Of a stretch of DNA of 64,000 nucleotides, positions 44,064 through 53,440 are shown one piece after another. The notes under the pieces were generated by a model, which was not told the origin of the DNA, made no database searches, and was given only the letters and a program-made list of their open reading frames with translations. The position numbers and the translations under genes were made by a program. Numbering within the stretch: the first letter of the stretch is position 1; every line of letters begins with the position of its first letter. This stretch comes from Paenibacillus sp. JCM 10914 (lineage in GTDB: Bacteria; Bacillota; Bacilli; Paenibacillales; Paenibacillaceae): the NCBI RefSeq assembly GCF_001315105.1, contig NZ_BAZR01000010.1, positions 62,001-126,000 on the forward strand, read 5' to 3'.

Positions 44064-44933
44064 TTAGAAAGTTTGCACAAGCCTCATGATATCCACGTGA
44101 TCGAATCTGTATTTTCTCCCGCATGTATGACACATCAGTTCTATGGCTTCTTGATTCGAAATAGCCAAGAGAAGCTCGTCTTTATTAAGGGAGTACAGCA
44201 TCGGGTACAACGTATTTCTGGAGCATTCACAGTGATGCTGGATCTTGATGGTGTCCATAATCTTAATATCCGGGAACATCGTCGTTGCACTTTCCATAAG
44301 CCCGTGATGGATGAAGCAGTCCTCGTGCTGATGATATCTCTTACTAATGTCATCCATTAAATAAGCAGGAGCTCCAGGCAGCGGCTGGGCCATTATTCCT
44401 TTGCTTCGGCAAATTTCGTTACGTTCATTGAATTGGATCGTATGGTAGAAGGCGGTTGGCGTTTGTTCGCTCTGTTGATAAAAATAAGCAATGTCATCAG
44501 TTATATTCTGATAAGGCATATCGGTGATCCCTGTGAAATTGCCATACATTCCGATATCCTTGATGATTCGAATGCTGCCATGTTTACCTATCATTTCGTT
44601 TAAACCGTAAGGTTTGCCGTCTCTCCGGTTCTTGGATTCAAACAACAACTCGTCACTAATATAACCGCGTATGTTACCATTAGAGTCTACATCGATATAT
44701 AGATAATGGTCGGGATGGCTGAATTTGATTTTCATACTGAGCCGTTGTCGATCTTTTAAAGTAGCTGTTATGAGGCTGGCAGCGGATAAGGCGCGTCCCA
44801 ATGCGGTATTAACAACAAGAGGTGCGCTGGAATTGCATATCTCTTGCAGCAGCGCAGTGTTATCCACGAGAAATACTCGAACGGAGCTGTTGAGCGCCAA
44901 CGTTCTGATTACAATATTGCTGGTTTGTTTCAT
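44064..44933 (-). CDS. hslO: Hsp33 redox-regulated chaperone
   Basis: A 289-residue holdase chaperone switched on by oxidation. The C-terminal zinc centre is visible as CEC (about 235-237) and CHTC (about 267-270), the CxC...CxxC switch. N-terminal LNSSVRVFLVDNTALLQE and the DNGNIRGYI-like DSNGNIRGYIS are family features. ATG 44933 follows AAAGGAG. It differs in many positions from the usual Bacillus HslO, so it may be a second, divergent copy. It is divergent from the MerR gene. Confidence 0.9.
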   Translation of the reverse strand: MKQTSNIVIRTLALNSSVRVFLVDNTALLQEICNSSAPLVVNTALGRALSAASLITATLKDRQRLSMKIKFSHPDHYLYIDVDSNGNIRGYISDELLFESKNRRDGKPYGLNEMIGKHGSIRIIKDIGMYGNFTGITDMPYQNITDDIAYFYQQSEQTPTAFYHTIQFNERNEICRSKGIMAQPLPGAPAYLMDDISKRYHQHEDCFIHHGLMESATTMFPDIKIMDTIKIQHHCECSRNTLYPMLYSLNKDELLLAISNQEAIELMCHTCGRKYRFDHVDIMRLVQTF

Positions 44934-45088
44934 TAATTGAAAGCTCCTTTCTTATTTGTAGGAGAAGTATAATTCCTGACGCCGCGTTAGGTTCAAGTCT
45001 TTTTTTGGCAGCCTTAGGTTCGGTTGTTATATGGGGTGCTATCCGTTTTAATAATGAGAAGAACAGTTTGCCTAAAGGCGAGGGAGGC

Positions 45089-45832
45089 GTGGTTACGATC
45101 AGGAAGCACTGGAAGGTTGGGGAACTTGCCACACGCATGGGGGTCACGGTGCGGACGCTGCATCATTATGATCAGATTGGATTGTTCACGCCATCGGAAG
45201 CCACCGAATCCGGGCACCGACTATATACGGAAGCGGATGTGGCGAAGCTGCGCGATATCATGACCTTGCGGCAACTGGGCTTCTCGCTCGCTGAGATCAG
45301 AACTGCATTGGATCGTCCGGAGGATTCGTTGAGGGATATGCTGCATGCGCAGCTTGGTCGATTGGATCAGCAGATCGGGATGCTGCACGATCTGCGCAAC
45401 CGTATCGCAGAGATAGATGATCTTCTTCATGCAGGCGAATTGGTCTCGAGAGAGCGATTGACGATGGTCATTCAATATATGAAGATGGCAGAAAGCGGGT
45501 ATTTTCACGCGGAGCAGGGGAAGGAACTGAAGGAGCTTATCAAGGAGCTGTTACCCCGTGATATGGAAGAGCAGAAGGAAGCGGGGGAGAAGCTAATCAC
45601 GCAATTTCGAGTTTCGCATCTGAAGGGAATAGCGGTCGACGATCCTGTGGTCCAAGACTTGGCCAAAGCATGGTACCACACCATGTTATCCATGCGTCAT
45701 GCAGACCAGGCGTTCATCCAGTCTGCTGAGCAATACTATGCTCAGCATCCGGACGAAGCTCTTGCTTATGGAATGGACGGAGACCTATATCGATATATCA
45801 GACAAGCGGTGGCTGTCATCACGGGAGAATAG
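45089..45832 (+). CDS. MerR-family regulator with TipAS-like effector domain
   Basis: A 247-residue protein. The winged helix is WKVGELATRMGVTVRTLHHYD, QIGLFTPSEATESGHRLYTE, followed by a coiled coil (LRDMLHAQLGRLDQQIGMLH) and a helical C-terminal domain like TipAS (about 130-247). GTG 45089 is chosen because GAGGGAGGC precedes it directly. TipA-type regulators respond to small drugs or peptides; the ligand here is unknown. Confidence 0.88.
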   Translation: MVTIRKHWKVGELATRMGVTVRTLHHYDQIGLFTPSEATESGHRLYTEADVAKLRDIMTLRQLGFSLAEIRTALDRPEDSLRDMLHAQLGRLDQQIGMLHDLRNRIAEIDDLLHAGELVSRERLTMVIQYMKMAESGYFHAEQGKELKELIKELLPRDMEEQKEAGEKLITQFRVSHLKGIAVDDPVVQDLAKAWYHTMLSMRHADQAFIQSAEQYYAQHPDEALAYGMDGDLYRYIRQAVAVITGE

Positions 45833-45840
45833 GCAAAGTG

Positions 45841-46323
45841 TCACAGTTCGCGTATCGCTAGGATAAACAAGATAAGGGATGCGACCGAACAAAAAGTTCG
45901 GACATGATTCCAAGCGGTCCATGTGACAAGATAGGTCTTCCATACCCGGTTGCCGGCGTCGCTGCCGGGCTCTGCTGCCGCTAGGGCGTCGTTTAGCGGT
46001 ATGTTGAAAGCCATGGTCACGATGACGCCTCCAAGATAGAGCAGGCAAGCGGCCAGCAAATAACCGGAACCAGGCATTCCCCAGCGCATGAAGGAGACGA
46101 TGGTCAGTACGATGCTGGTTAGGGCTGTTCCCATGAAGAGCAGTCCGAATACAGGAGTAAGGATGTTCGTATTAATTGATTGCATCGTACTCATGCCGTG
46201 TTCATTAGGGATTCGAGACAAGGCGGTCATTATGAAGGTGGAGAACGCGAAGAACAGCCCGGCAATGAGGCCGGCGCCAACGGCTGACCATAAGGTAAGA
46301 ATCATCAAGATTCGTTCATTCAT
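45841..46323 (-). CDS. DUF1772 (anthrone oxygenase-like) membrane protein
   Basis: A 160-residue protein with four membrane helices and the DUF1772 signature (GLFFAFSTFIMTALSRIP, FNIPLNDALAA, WTAWNHVRTFCSVASL). Related proteins are annotated as anthrone oxygenases but the bacterial function is unproven. It converges on the MerR gene with eight bases between stops. Confidence 0.87.
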   Translation of the reverse strand: MNERILMILTLWSAVGAGLIAGLFFAFSTFIMTALSRIPNEHGMSTMQSINTNILTPVFGLLFMGTALTSIVLTIVSFMRWGMPGSGYLLAACLLYLGGVIVTMAFNIPLNDALAAAEPGSDAGNRVWKTYLVTWTAWNHVRTFCSVASLILFILAIREL

Positions 46324-46499
46324 CCTAACACATCCGTTTCATGATAATTGTTTGTACATACAAATATAAATATATACCAATAACCATCAAATGTAAACCG
46401 AGAATTTTCCTGGATGTGTCAGCCGGGAATCTTCTTTGCGTCGTTCAAAAAGATAGAATATCCAGGCTATTTCGGAAATAGAGATGAGGTATACACGCT

Positions 46500-46513
46500 C
46501 GTAAGCGTATACA
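46500..46513 (+). promoter_or_regulatory. Possible cre site / inverted repeat before the sugar ABC operon
   Basis: CGTAAGCGTATACA matches the cre consensus at 12 of 14 positions, and ACGCT-CGTA-AGCGT forms a small palindrome there. It lies 54 bases before the binding-protein start. Confidence 0.45.
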
Positions 46514-46566
46514 AATTATGGAAGCGAGATTCCAGATCTTTTTGCAGCCAAAAGGGAGGGGAAAGT

Positions 46567-47964
46567 ATGAAGTCAGGCAAGAGAGGTTTTTGGCTAGTTG
46601 CAACGGCAGTATTGAGTCTGTCCTTGTTGTTTGGTTGTACGGGAGGCAAGACGACTCCTGAATCCGGCGGTGCGGGCAATGGTGGTGGAGAGACGACGGA
46701 GAAGAAGATTATCAACGTCACGTTCCGCGATGATGGGATTGGCGAGAATGGGGCGATCTATAAATGGATCAAGGAACTATCCGCGAGCTATCCGGATAAG
46801 AGCGTAGAGATCAGGCCGGCGCCGATTCAGGCTTCTGAAGGTGATTACTTTGCCAAAATTGCGCTTGCACTTAAATCGAAGGATACCGCGCCAGATATCG
46901 TAACGGAGGACACGTTCATTCTCAATTCGGATGCCAGTGCAGGCTTTCTGGAGCCGCTGGACGATAAGCTTGCCGGTTGGGAGGATTGGAGCAACGGATC
47001 GTTCATCGAGGCGTTGAAGAAAGGGGTCACTGCCAGCGACGGCAAAGTGTATGGCGTGCCGTATAATACAGATTCCAGGGGACTCTGGTATAACAAGGAA
47101 ATCTTCAAGCAAGCCGGCCTTCCCGAGGAGTGGCAGCCGCAGACATGGGATGACGTACTGAATGCCGCCCGTACGATTAAGGAAAAGGCGCCGGACGTTG
47201 TGCCGATCTGGATGAACATGGGCAAGGCGACGGGTGAAGCTACGTCCATGCAGACGTATGAAATGCTGCTCTATGGAACCGGTGAACGGTTGTATGATGA
47301 TGCCAGCGGCAAATGGATCACGAAGAGCCAGGGAATTCTGGATGCTTTAAGCTTTGTGGAGACGGTGAACAAAGAGAAGCTGGGACCGCCGCTGTCCAAA
47401 GTATTGAACGGGCAGGCTGGCAATACGGCTTCACGGGAGTATATGCCGCAAGGCAAACTGGCCATTCAACTTGACGGCTCCTGGATCACAAGCAACTATC
47501 TAGAGACGGGTGCTTCGCCGTGGCCGGAATACAAGGACGTGCTGGGATTAGCGCCGATGCCGACCAGTCAAGGGCAAGCGCCTGGTTCCATTACCCTTGC
47601 CGGAGGCTGGGCGCTATCCATTCCCAGCAACTCCAAGAACAAAGATGAGGCATGGGAATTTATTAAATACGCGTTGAACAAGGAAAATACACAGAAACTC
47701 ATTATGTATTCAGGCAGCATTACCGTTCGTGCGGACGTAGGAAAAGATCCGGAATATACGAGCATGCCGTTCAAGGAGATTTCGACCGAATATTTGCAAA
47801 ACGCCGAATTTCGTCCTTCTCAGGAGAAGTATCCTGAGGTTTCCACGCAAATCCAGACGATGGTCGAGTCAGTGGCAACGGGAACATCTCCGGCGGATGC
47901 GATGAACAAGTATGCCCAGGATGTGACGCGAATTGTCGGTGCGGAGAACATCGTAGAGAAGTAA
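46567..47964 (+). CDS. Sugar ABC transporter substrate-binding lipoprotein (CUT1)
   Basis: A 465-residue lipoprotein: signal peptide MKSGKRGFWLVATAVLSLSL ending in lipobox LFGC (Cys20-region), then a Gly/Ser-rich linker and a family-1 binding fold (VTFRDDGIGENG, KVYGVPYNTDSRGLWYN, QTWDDVLNAARTI, KLAIQLDGSWITSN). ATG 46567 follows GGGAGGGG. It is followed by two permease genes; the ATPase is usually a shared MsmX-type protein encoded elsewhere. The neighbouring fucosidase and cre-like site suggest oligosaccharide uptake under glucose repression; the sugar is unknown. Confidence 0.92.
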   Translation: MKSGKRGFWLVATAVLSLSLLFGCTGGKTTPESGGAGNGGGETTEKKIINVTFRDDGIGENGAIYKWIKELSASYPDKSVEIRPAPIQASEGDYFAKIALALKSKDTAPDIVTEDTFILNSDASAGFLEPLDDKLAGWEDWSNGSFIEALKKGVTASDGKVYGVPYNTDSRGLWYNKEIFKQAGLPEEWQPQTWDDVLNAARTIKEKAPDVVPIWMNMGKATGEATSMQTYEMLLYGTGERLYDDASGKWITKSQGILDALSFVETVNKEKLGPPLSKVLNGQAGNTASREYMPQGKLAIQLDGSWITSNYLETGASPWPEYKDVLGLAPMPTSQGQAPGSITLAGGWALSIPSNSKNKDEAWEFIKYALNKENTQKLIMYSGSITVRADVGKDPEYTSMPFKEISTEYLQNAEFRPSQEKYPEVSTQIQTMVESVATGTSPADAMNKYAQDVTRIVGAENIVEK

Positions 47965-47983
47965 ACCACGGTTAGCCTTATCC

Positions 47984-48027
47984 AGTCTGCCCAAGTCCCC
48001 GCGAATACCGGGTGGCTTGGGCAGACT
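47984..48027 (+). terminator. Intra-operon hairpin between binding protein and permeases
   Basis: AGTCTGCCCAAG (47984-47995) and CTTGGGCAGACT (48016-48027) are perfectly complementary with no T-run after. Such hairpins stabilise or attenuate, giving more binding protein than permease. Confidence 0.75.
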
Positions 48028-48062
48028 TGAATTCAGATCTTCTGCAAGGAAGGAGAACGGTC

Positions 48063-48953
48063 ATGAGCAGTCTGACATTGGACAGGGTTGACAAGCGAAG
48101 AAAATCGTACACATGGCTTTTCTTTTTATTGCCATCCATTGTGATTATGCTGATTTTTTTCATTTATCCGATCCTGTTAACCTTTTTCTATTCGTTTACG
48201 AATTTAGCACTGACCGGGGAAGCAGCCAGGGAGCTTAAATTCGTCGGGTTCGATAATTATACGCGGATGTTCCAGGATCCTACCGTGAGGATCAGCATCT
48301 GGAACACCTTGGTCTTTCTCATCGGTTCCGCGGTCATTGGACAGCAGGTGCTTGGATTTCTGATCGCACTGCTCATGAAGCAGCGCAACAAAACCTTTCG
48401 CCGCGTCATTGGAACGATTGTGCTCGCGGGATGGGTGACGCCTGAGATCGTATGCGCACTTTGCCTGTACAGTTTTTTTGGCGATGACGGGACGCTGAAC
48501 GCCATCATAACGTTCTTTGGATTCTCGGAAGTGACGTGGCTGTTTACCGTACCGATGCTGACGATCATTCTGGCGAACATCTGGCATGGCACGGCGTTCT
48601 CCATGCTCGTGTTTCAGGCTGCATTAGACGATGTCCCCAATGAAATTGAGGAAGCGGCGGTCGTGGACGGAGCGTCCAAGTGGAAAATATTCACCCGCAT
48701 TATTATTCCGTACATCAAGGGTACGATCACCACCAATATGATGCTCGTAACGCTGCAGACGCTGGGGGTATTCGGTCTTATCTATGCCATGACCGGCGGC
48801 GGCCCCGGGAACTCGACAACGACCCTGCCGATTTTCATGTATAATCAAGCATTCGTTAATTACCAGCTTGGATACGGCACGGCGATATCGCTCTTGCTGC
48901 TCTTGATCGGGATTGTATTAAGCCTGCTCTACATTCGCTCAATGAAAGAGTAA
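48063..48953 (+). CDS. Sugar ABC transporter permease (MalF/UgpA type)
   Basis: A 296-residue inner-membrane permease with six helices. The cytoplasmic coupling motif is EIEEAAVVDGASKWKIFTRI, followed by IIPYIKGTITTNMM (EAA loop). ATG 48063 (MSSLTLDRVDKRR) has AAGGAGAA upstream and is preferred over in-frame starts inside the hairpin. It pairs with the next gene. Confidence 0.94.
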   Translation: MSSLTLDRVDKRRKSYTWLFFLLPSIVIMLIFFIYPILLTFFYSFTNLALTGEAARELKFVGFDNYTRMFQDPTVRISIWNTLVFLIGSAVIGQQVLGFLIALLMKQRNKTFRRVIGTIVLAGWVTPEIVCALCLYSFFGDDGTLNAIITFFGFSEVTWLFTVPMLTIILANIWHGTAFSMLVFQAALDDVPNEIEEAAVVDGASKWKIFTRIIIPYIKGTITTNMMLVTLQTLGVFGLIYAMTGGGPGNSTTTLPIFMYNQAFVNYQLGYGTAISLLLLLIGIVLSLLYIRSMKE

Positions 48954-48975
48954 CTGTAACCAGAGGTGAACTCAT

Positions 48976-49809
48976 ATGAATGCCAAACAACGGAAGTTAA
49001 TCTATCGGATTCTCCCCTATTCCATACTCGCAGGTATCGGTATCTGTTTCATATTGCCACTGTTATGGGTGCTGGTAGCTTCGGTTGATCCCAATGCCAT
49101 GCAATCCTTAAAGATGCCAAGCCGTTTTACCGGGGCGAATTACATCGAGGTTCTCACGAGTAAAGAAAATCAGCGAGCTTACTTGATCGGGCTGGTGATG
49201 TCGCTGGGGCAGGCTGTGTTGGTTGTCATGCTGGGACTGCTTGCCGCATACCCGCTATCCCGTTACCAAATGAAATACAAGAAACCGTTCATGCTGACGA
49301 TTTTGTTTATGACCTCGCTGCCGATTACGGCCGTTATGGTACCGGTGTATCAACTGTTTCTCGGCCTGAAGCTGTACGATAGCATTATCGGCGTAATCCT
49401 GTTCTACGTTGCGTCATCGATGCCGTACGGTATTTGGATGATGAAGAATTTCATGGACTCTGTACCAAGCGATCTGGAGGAAGCGGCGTGGGTGGACGGT
49501 GCATCGGTATTTACCGGCATGCGTAAGGTAGTCGCTCCGCTGATGGTGCCCGGCATATGTACCGTGGCGATCTTTACCTTCTCGGGCAGTTGGGGCAATT
49601 TCTTTGTACCCTACATTCTGCTTCAATCTCCGGAGAAGTTTCCGGCTTCACTCAAGCTGTACCAGTTCTTTGGCCAATACGGAATGGTGGATTACGGAAG
49701 TCTGGCCGCCTTTTCGGTCTTATATGCGATACCGGCTATCATCCTGTATATTCTATCGCAGCAGTTTATGTCCAAGGGCTTCGGACTGCAAGGTGGGACG
49801 AAGGGTTAG
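48976..49809 (+). CDS. Sugar ABC transporter permease (MalG/UgpE type)
   Basis: A 277-residue inner-membrane permease with six helices and the EAA loop DLEEAAWVDGASVFTGMRKV. ATG 48976 follows AGAGGTGA, 22 bases after the previous stop. Together with the two genes before it, it completes the CUT1 importer except for the ATPase. Confidence 0.94.
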   Translation: MNAKQRKLIYRILPYSILAGIGICFILPLLWVLVASVDPNAMQSLKMPSRFTGANYIEVLTSKENQRAYLIGLVMSLGQAVLVVMLGLLAAYPLSRYQMKYKKPFMLTILFMTSLPITAVMVPVYQLFLGLKLYDSIIGVILFYVASSMPYGIWMMKNFMDSVPSDLEEAAWVDGASVFTGMRKVVAPLMVPGICTVAIFTFSGSWGNFFVPYILLQSPEKFPASLKLYQFFGQYGMVDYGSLAAFSVLYAIPAIILYILSQQFMSKGFGLQGGTKG

Positions 49810-49850
49810 GTTGAATGATTAAATGCAGGGCGCTTACGCGTATATTGATG

Positions 49851-49875
49851 AAAACGGCAGAAATGCCGTTTTTTT
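49851..49875 (+). terminator. Terminator of the sugar ABC operon
   Basis: AAAACGGCA-GAAA-TGCCGTTTTTTT, a compact hairpin with GNRA-like loop and T7. The rest of 49810-50009 holds no gene I can support. Confidence 0.8.
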
Positions 49876-50009
49876 ATGTTTTGGAGAATCTGCCATCAGC
49901 GAGTCTATATTTAATTGGGAGGATTTGTTATGTTTTAGGCATGGCGTCACCTAGAAGGTTATTTCGTAGTTGCAGTCATATCTCAGCGTTGAGAGTTTGG
50001 AGGGAGAAC

Positions 50010-50369
50010 ATGAGGGTCAAACGAATTGTTGCTAATATTGATACGAAGGAAATCGCGGCTGCCAAGAGGTTCTACCAAGAGGTGTTAGGCCTGGATTTGC
50101 TAATGGATCTTGGCTGGATTGCGACCTACGGGTCGCAGGAAATGATGAGCGTTCAACTCAGCTTTGCTTCGGAGGGAGGCGGCGGCACTCCCGTGCCGGA
50201 CTTGTCGATCGAGGTGGATGATTTAGAGTCAGTGTTGGATGACATGAAGGGGGCGGGCTTCACCATCGAATATGGACCTGTTGACGAGCCTTGGGGAGTC
50301 CGGCGGTTTTTTGTCAGGGACCCGTACGGCAAATTAGTCAATATCTTGGTTCATCATTCGCTCCAGTAG
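50010..50369 (+). CDS. VOC superfamily (glyoxalase/bleomycin-resistance fold) protein
   Basis: A 119-residue protein with the paired beta-alpha-beta-beta-beta units: VANIDTKEIAAAKRFYQEVLG at the N terminus and VRRFFVRDPYGKLVNILVH at the C terminus. ATG 50010 follows TTGGAGGGAG; the longer frame upstream is not coding. The substrate is unknown; relatives bind metals and act as dioxygenases, isomerases or drug-binding proteins. Confidence 0.87.
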   Translation: MRVKRIVANIDTKEIAAAKRFYQEVLGLDLLMDLGWIATYGSQEMMSVQLSFASEGGGGTPVPDLSIEVDDLESVLDDMKGAGFTIEYGPVDEPWGVRRFFVRDPYGKLVNILVHHSLQ

Positions 50370-50386
50370 ATTCCCTTAGAAGAATT

Positions 50387-50575
50387 CCTGCAAAGATGCA
50401 GGTATTTCCGGGATAACGCTGAAATATTGGTCAAAAACCTGCAAATGTGCAGGCTTTTGGCTCATGTCAGAGCGAATCGGACCAATGAGCGTCAAATGCC
50501 TGCATATTTGCAACCTTTTCTGCTGGAGAGGCGGGTGCGGATGAAAATGCCTGCACTTACGCATCTTTTTTGTGT
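50387..50575. repeat. Third CCTGCA-TGCA palindromic repeat array
   Basis: Four units start at 50387, 50438, 50489 and 50550 (CCTGCAAAGATGCAGG, CCTGCAAATGTGCAGG, CCTGCATATTTGCAAC, CCTGCACTTACGCATC), the last followed by T6. Spacing is 51, 51 and 61 bases. It is the same family as the arrays at 17218 and 17551, but the sequences between units differ. It lies between the ends of a VOC gene and a convergent fucosidase gene. Confidence 0.8.
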
Positions 50576-50675
50576 AACACGGATAGAGTATGTATTTTTT
50601 CGGACATTGATCGAGCGGGAGAACATGATTTGGAGGATTTGGGATATCGTTATTGATCCGTCCACAAGTCGAACA

Positions 50676-50706
50676 AGCGGTGCCGAAACCATTTCCCGGC
50701 ACCGCT
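50676..50706 (-). terminator. Terminator of the fucosidase gene
   Basis: AGCGGTGCCG (50676-50685) and CGGCACCGCT (50697-50706) are perfectly complementary, 20 bases past the stop. Confidence 0.75.
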
Positions 50707-50725
50707 CTCATGTTTTTAAGCCCTG

Positions 50726-52075
50726 TTAGGATGGATCATTCTCGCTGTACAGCTCCAGCTCAATCACCGTATTGCGCTTGTCCGGGAGCGGGAATGTGAA
50801 GTGTTCGGGCCTCGCAAAGTTTACGAATGCGTCTTCCACGAATTCCGCGGCGCTCCACGGTCGACTGAGGAACAGTTCGTAACCGTCGGATAACAAGCGG
50901 GCTTTCTTCACCTTGCCAGCCATGCCGATCAGGTTGATCGGACCGATCGATTCCTCGAAGACATGGGCGTATAGTTTATTGCCTTTTTGCGTATAGCGTC
51001 CCCATTCCGGCTTCGGAAAGTCTGCCGCCGCGCAGCCATAGATGCTGTCGCTGTTCTTGCTCATCCAATCGCCGATCTCCTCCAGAATCTCCAGGCTCTC
51101 GCGCGGAATGGAGCCTTTCGCGTCCGGACCGACGTTCAGCAGCATATTGCCGTTCTTGCTTACGCATTCCACCAGCTTGCGGATAATGGTCGTGGGCAAT
51201 TTATAATTTCGGTCGGCGGCAGCGTAGCCCCAGTTGTTGTTCAGGGTGATACATGCTTCCCATGGGATCGGAGCGCCGGTCTCATCCACTACACCGTGAG
51301 GCGGAATGATCTGTTCAGGCGATGCGAAGTCTCCGCTATATACGGACGGATCGGTTGTATATATGCTACCGCCGCTCTCGCCGCTACCTTCCAGGCGGTT
51401 ATCGATGATGATGTGCGGCTGAATCTCGCGAATCATTGTCATGAGCTCGGTTGCGCGCCACACTTCGTTTTTCATCGTATCGTAGGAGAAGTCGAACCAC
51501 ATGATGTCCAGCTTGCCATAGCCTGTCAGCAGTTCGCGCACTTGACCGTGCATATAGTCCAGATAACGGTCGAAGTTCGCCGGATCGCGTTTAAAATCCT
51601 CGTTCTCTCTCATCGGATGGATACGGTCACCGTACGCTGGATAATCTTCGTGATGCCAATCGATCAGTGAGAAATAGAGGCCGACCTTCAGGCCTTCTTC
51701 ACGGAAAGCGTCGAGAAATTCTTGGACAAGATCTCGTCCTGCTTTCGTATTCGTAGATTTATATTCGGTTAGCTTGCTATCGTATAAACAGAAGCCGTCA
51801 TGATGCTTGGCTGTCAACACCGCATATTTCATGCCTGCTTTCTTGGCAGCTTTCGCCCATTCCCGGGGATTATAATCCACAGGATCAAACTCATCAAAAT
51901 AGGTTTGGTAGTCTTCGATGCTCATCTTCTCCGAGCTGCGGAGCCATTCACCCCGTGCGGGGATGGAATAGAGTCCCCAATGAATAAACATGCCGAACCG
52001 ATCCTTCTGGAACCACTTGACGCGCTCCGTGCGTTCTTGGATGACTGGATGGGTAGAAATATTAGTATTCGTCAT
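50726..52075 (-). CDS. Alpha-L-fucosidase, glycoside hydrolase family 29
   Basis: A 449-residue retaining fucosidase. Family blocks: WFQKDRFGMFIHWGLYSIPA, YAVLTAKHHDGFCLYDS, and the nucleophile Asp195 in DIMWFDFSYD; CITLNNNWGYAA and NGNMLLNVGPDAKGSIP follow. There is no signal peptide, so it acts on imported fucosylated oligosaccharides. ATG 52075 follows CGGAGG. It is divergent from an AraC regulator, 117 bases away, which probably controls it. Confidence 0.95.
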   Translation of the reverse strand: MTNTNISTHPVIQERTERVKWFQKDRFGMFIHWGLYSIPARGEWLRSSEKMSIEDYQTYFDEFDPVDYNPREWAKAAKKAGMKYAVLTAKHHDGFCLYDSKLTEYKSTNTKAGRDLVQEFLDAFREEGLKVGLYFSLIDWHHEDYPAYGDRIHPMRENEDFKRDPANFDRYLDYMHGQVRELLTGYGKLDIMWFDFSYDTMKNEVWRATELMTMIREIQPHIIIDNRLEGSGESGGSIYTTDPSVYSGDFASPEQIIPPHGVVDETGAPIPWEACITLNNNWGYAAADRNYKLPTTIIRKLVECVSKNGNMLLNVGPDAKGSIPRESLEILEEIGDWMSKNSDSIYGCAAADFPKPEWGRYTQKGNKLYAHVFEESIGPINLIGMAGKVKKARLLSDGYELFLSRPWSAAEFVEDAFVNFARPEHFTFPLPDKRNTVIELELYSENDPS

Positions 52076-52192
52076 GGATTCAAACCTCCGGTTTATGGAA
52101 TTGTCGAGTTTGATTTTAGCAAGAATATGATAGTATGAATAGATAATTACTTAACTCTGACGGGTATAATAATAACTTTTGAGGATATGAAC

Positions 52193-53020
52193 ATGAAGAA
52201 TGAAGCGAGTGAATACGAAGCGATCCAGCAGATGCTCTTGAATGTAGGGGTTCAGATCTATGAGGCGGAGAAGACGCAATGCTGGTTGGACTGGAAGGAA
52301 TTCGATTATACGCTATCATACAACAAACTCTATTTTATTCTGGATGGAGAAGGATGGCTGAAGATCGGGGACGTGGAATGGTATCCGACGCCGGGGCAGT
52401 TGATCCTGATGCCGGCTCGTACGAAGCAGTCCTATTCCGTCATTAGCAACCGACCGTACCTTAAGTATTGGTCTCATTTCTCGGCCACGGTAGGCGATAC
52501 GGATGTGTTTGCATGGCTGGATGTTCCCTGCTGCTACACTATTGCTGATACGGATGCTATGACGAAACTCTTTCAAGAGCTGGTAGATACTCATCACACG
52601 AATTCGCTGGCTGCACGGCTGAGAGAGAAGTCGATTATGCTGGATATTTTGTCTCGTATTTTGGATGATAGCGAGCCCCAGATCCATTCGGATAAAAAAG
52701 AGGACATGGGCAGACTTCATATTGTACAGCAGTATATTAAAGATCATTTGCACGAAGAGATCACACTGGAACAACTAGCAGGCACGGTACATCTGCATCC
52801 GAACTATTTCATTAAGTATTTCAAGCGGCATTTCGGCATCACGCCGCAAAAATATCTAAGCTTCAAGCGGATGGAGCGAGCGAAACTGCTCCTGAGGACG
52901 ACGCAGTCCAGTATCAAGGAAATCGCCGACGCTACCGGCTTCGAATCGGCTAATTATTTCTCCAAGACGTTCCGTAAAGAAGTCGGATACAGTCCGTCGG
53001 AGTACCGTAACAATATTTAG
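52193..53020 (+). CDS. AraC-family transcriptional regulator
   Basis: A 275-residue regulator with an N-terminal cupin sensor (YILDGEGWLKIGDVEWY-like LYFILDGEGWLKIG, PGQLILMPART) and two C-terminal helix-turn-helix units (EEITLEQLAGTVHLHPNYFI, IKEIADATGFESANYFSKTF, KEVGYSPSEYRN). ATG 52193 is preferred to 52187 for spacing to GAGG at 52181. It most likely senses a sugar and activates the divergent fucosidase gene. Confidence 0.93.
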   Translation: MKNEASEYEAIQQMLLNVGVQIYEAEKTQCWLDWKEFDYTLSYNKLYFILDGEGWLKIGDVEWYPTPGQLILMPARTKQSYSVISNRPYLKYWSHFSATVGDTDVFAWLDVPCCYTIADTDAMTKLFQELVDTHHTNSLAARLREKSIMLDILSRILDDSEPQIHSDKKEDMGRLHIVQQYIKDHLHEEITLEQLAGTVHLHPNYFIKYFKRHFGITPQKYLSFKRMERAKLLLRTTQSSIKEIADATGFESANYFSKTFRKEVGYSPSEYRNNI

Positions 53021-53037
53021 ATCGGAAGCAAATATTA

Positions 53038-53066
53038 GGCTACCCTGCATAAATGGCAGGGTAGCC
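53038..53066. terminator. Terminator after the AraC gene
   Basis: GGCTACCCTGC (53038-53048) and GCAGGGTAGCC (53056-53066) are perfectly complementary and lie between the AraC gene and the convergent disrupted gene. Confidence 0.8.
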
Positions 53067-53338
53067 TTAAACATTGGAGTCCGTTAGCCATAGCACATGG
53101 TTGCCGACATCCTGTAGTGTCTTGAATGACACGGTCAAGGCAGCCCGCCTTAATCTTCATGTGATGATTGAGCAGCATCTTAGCATAATGCTCGGCCATA
53201 TCTTGAGCTACTTGTGACAGTCTTGTAATCAGCCGCTCAGGTTCAAGGATGGTCAATGCTTTGCCATATGGAAGCTCGTTCCGTGATTTGGGCTTCTTTG
53301 GTCCACTCGCTGGCAAAATCATCAATTTTAATGAACAT
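53067..53338 (-). pseudogene. Disrupted small gene of unknown function
   Basis: ATG 53338 has GCGAGGT at good distance. The coding-like signal moves through three frames: MFIKIDDFASEWTKEAQITE, then ERLITRLSQVAQDMAEHYAK, then VSFKTLQDVGNHVLWLTDSN to a stop at 53067. Restored, it would be about 85-90 residues. I do not recognise it. Either two bases are wrong or it is a relic. Confidence 0.4.
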
Positions 53339-53440
53339 GTAAATGACCTCGCTTTATAATGGGATAAACCGCTCTCTTAGACTAAGTATATGGATGAATC
53401 ACTGACAACTACGGTCAGTCATTGTAAAGGAGTGAGAGAT

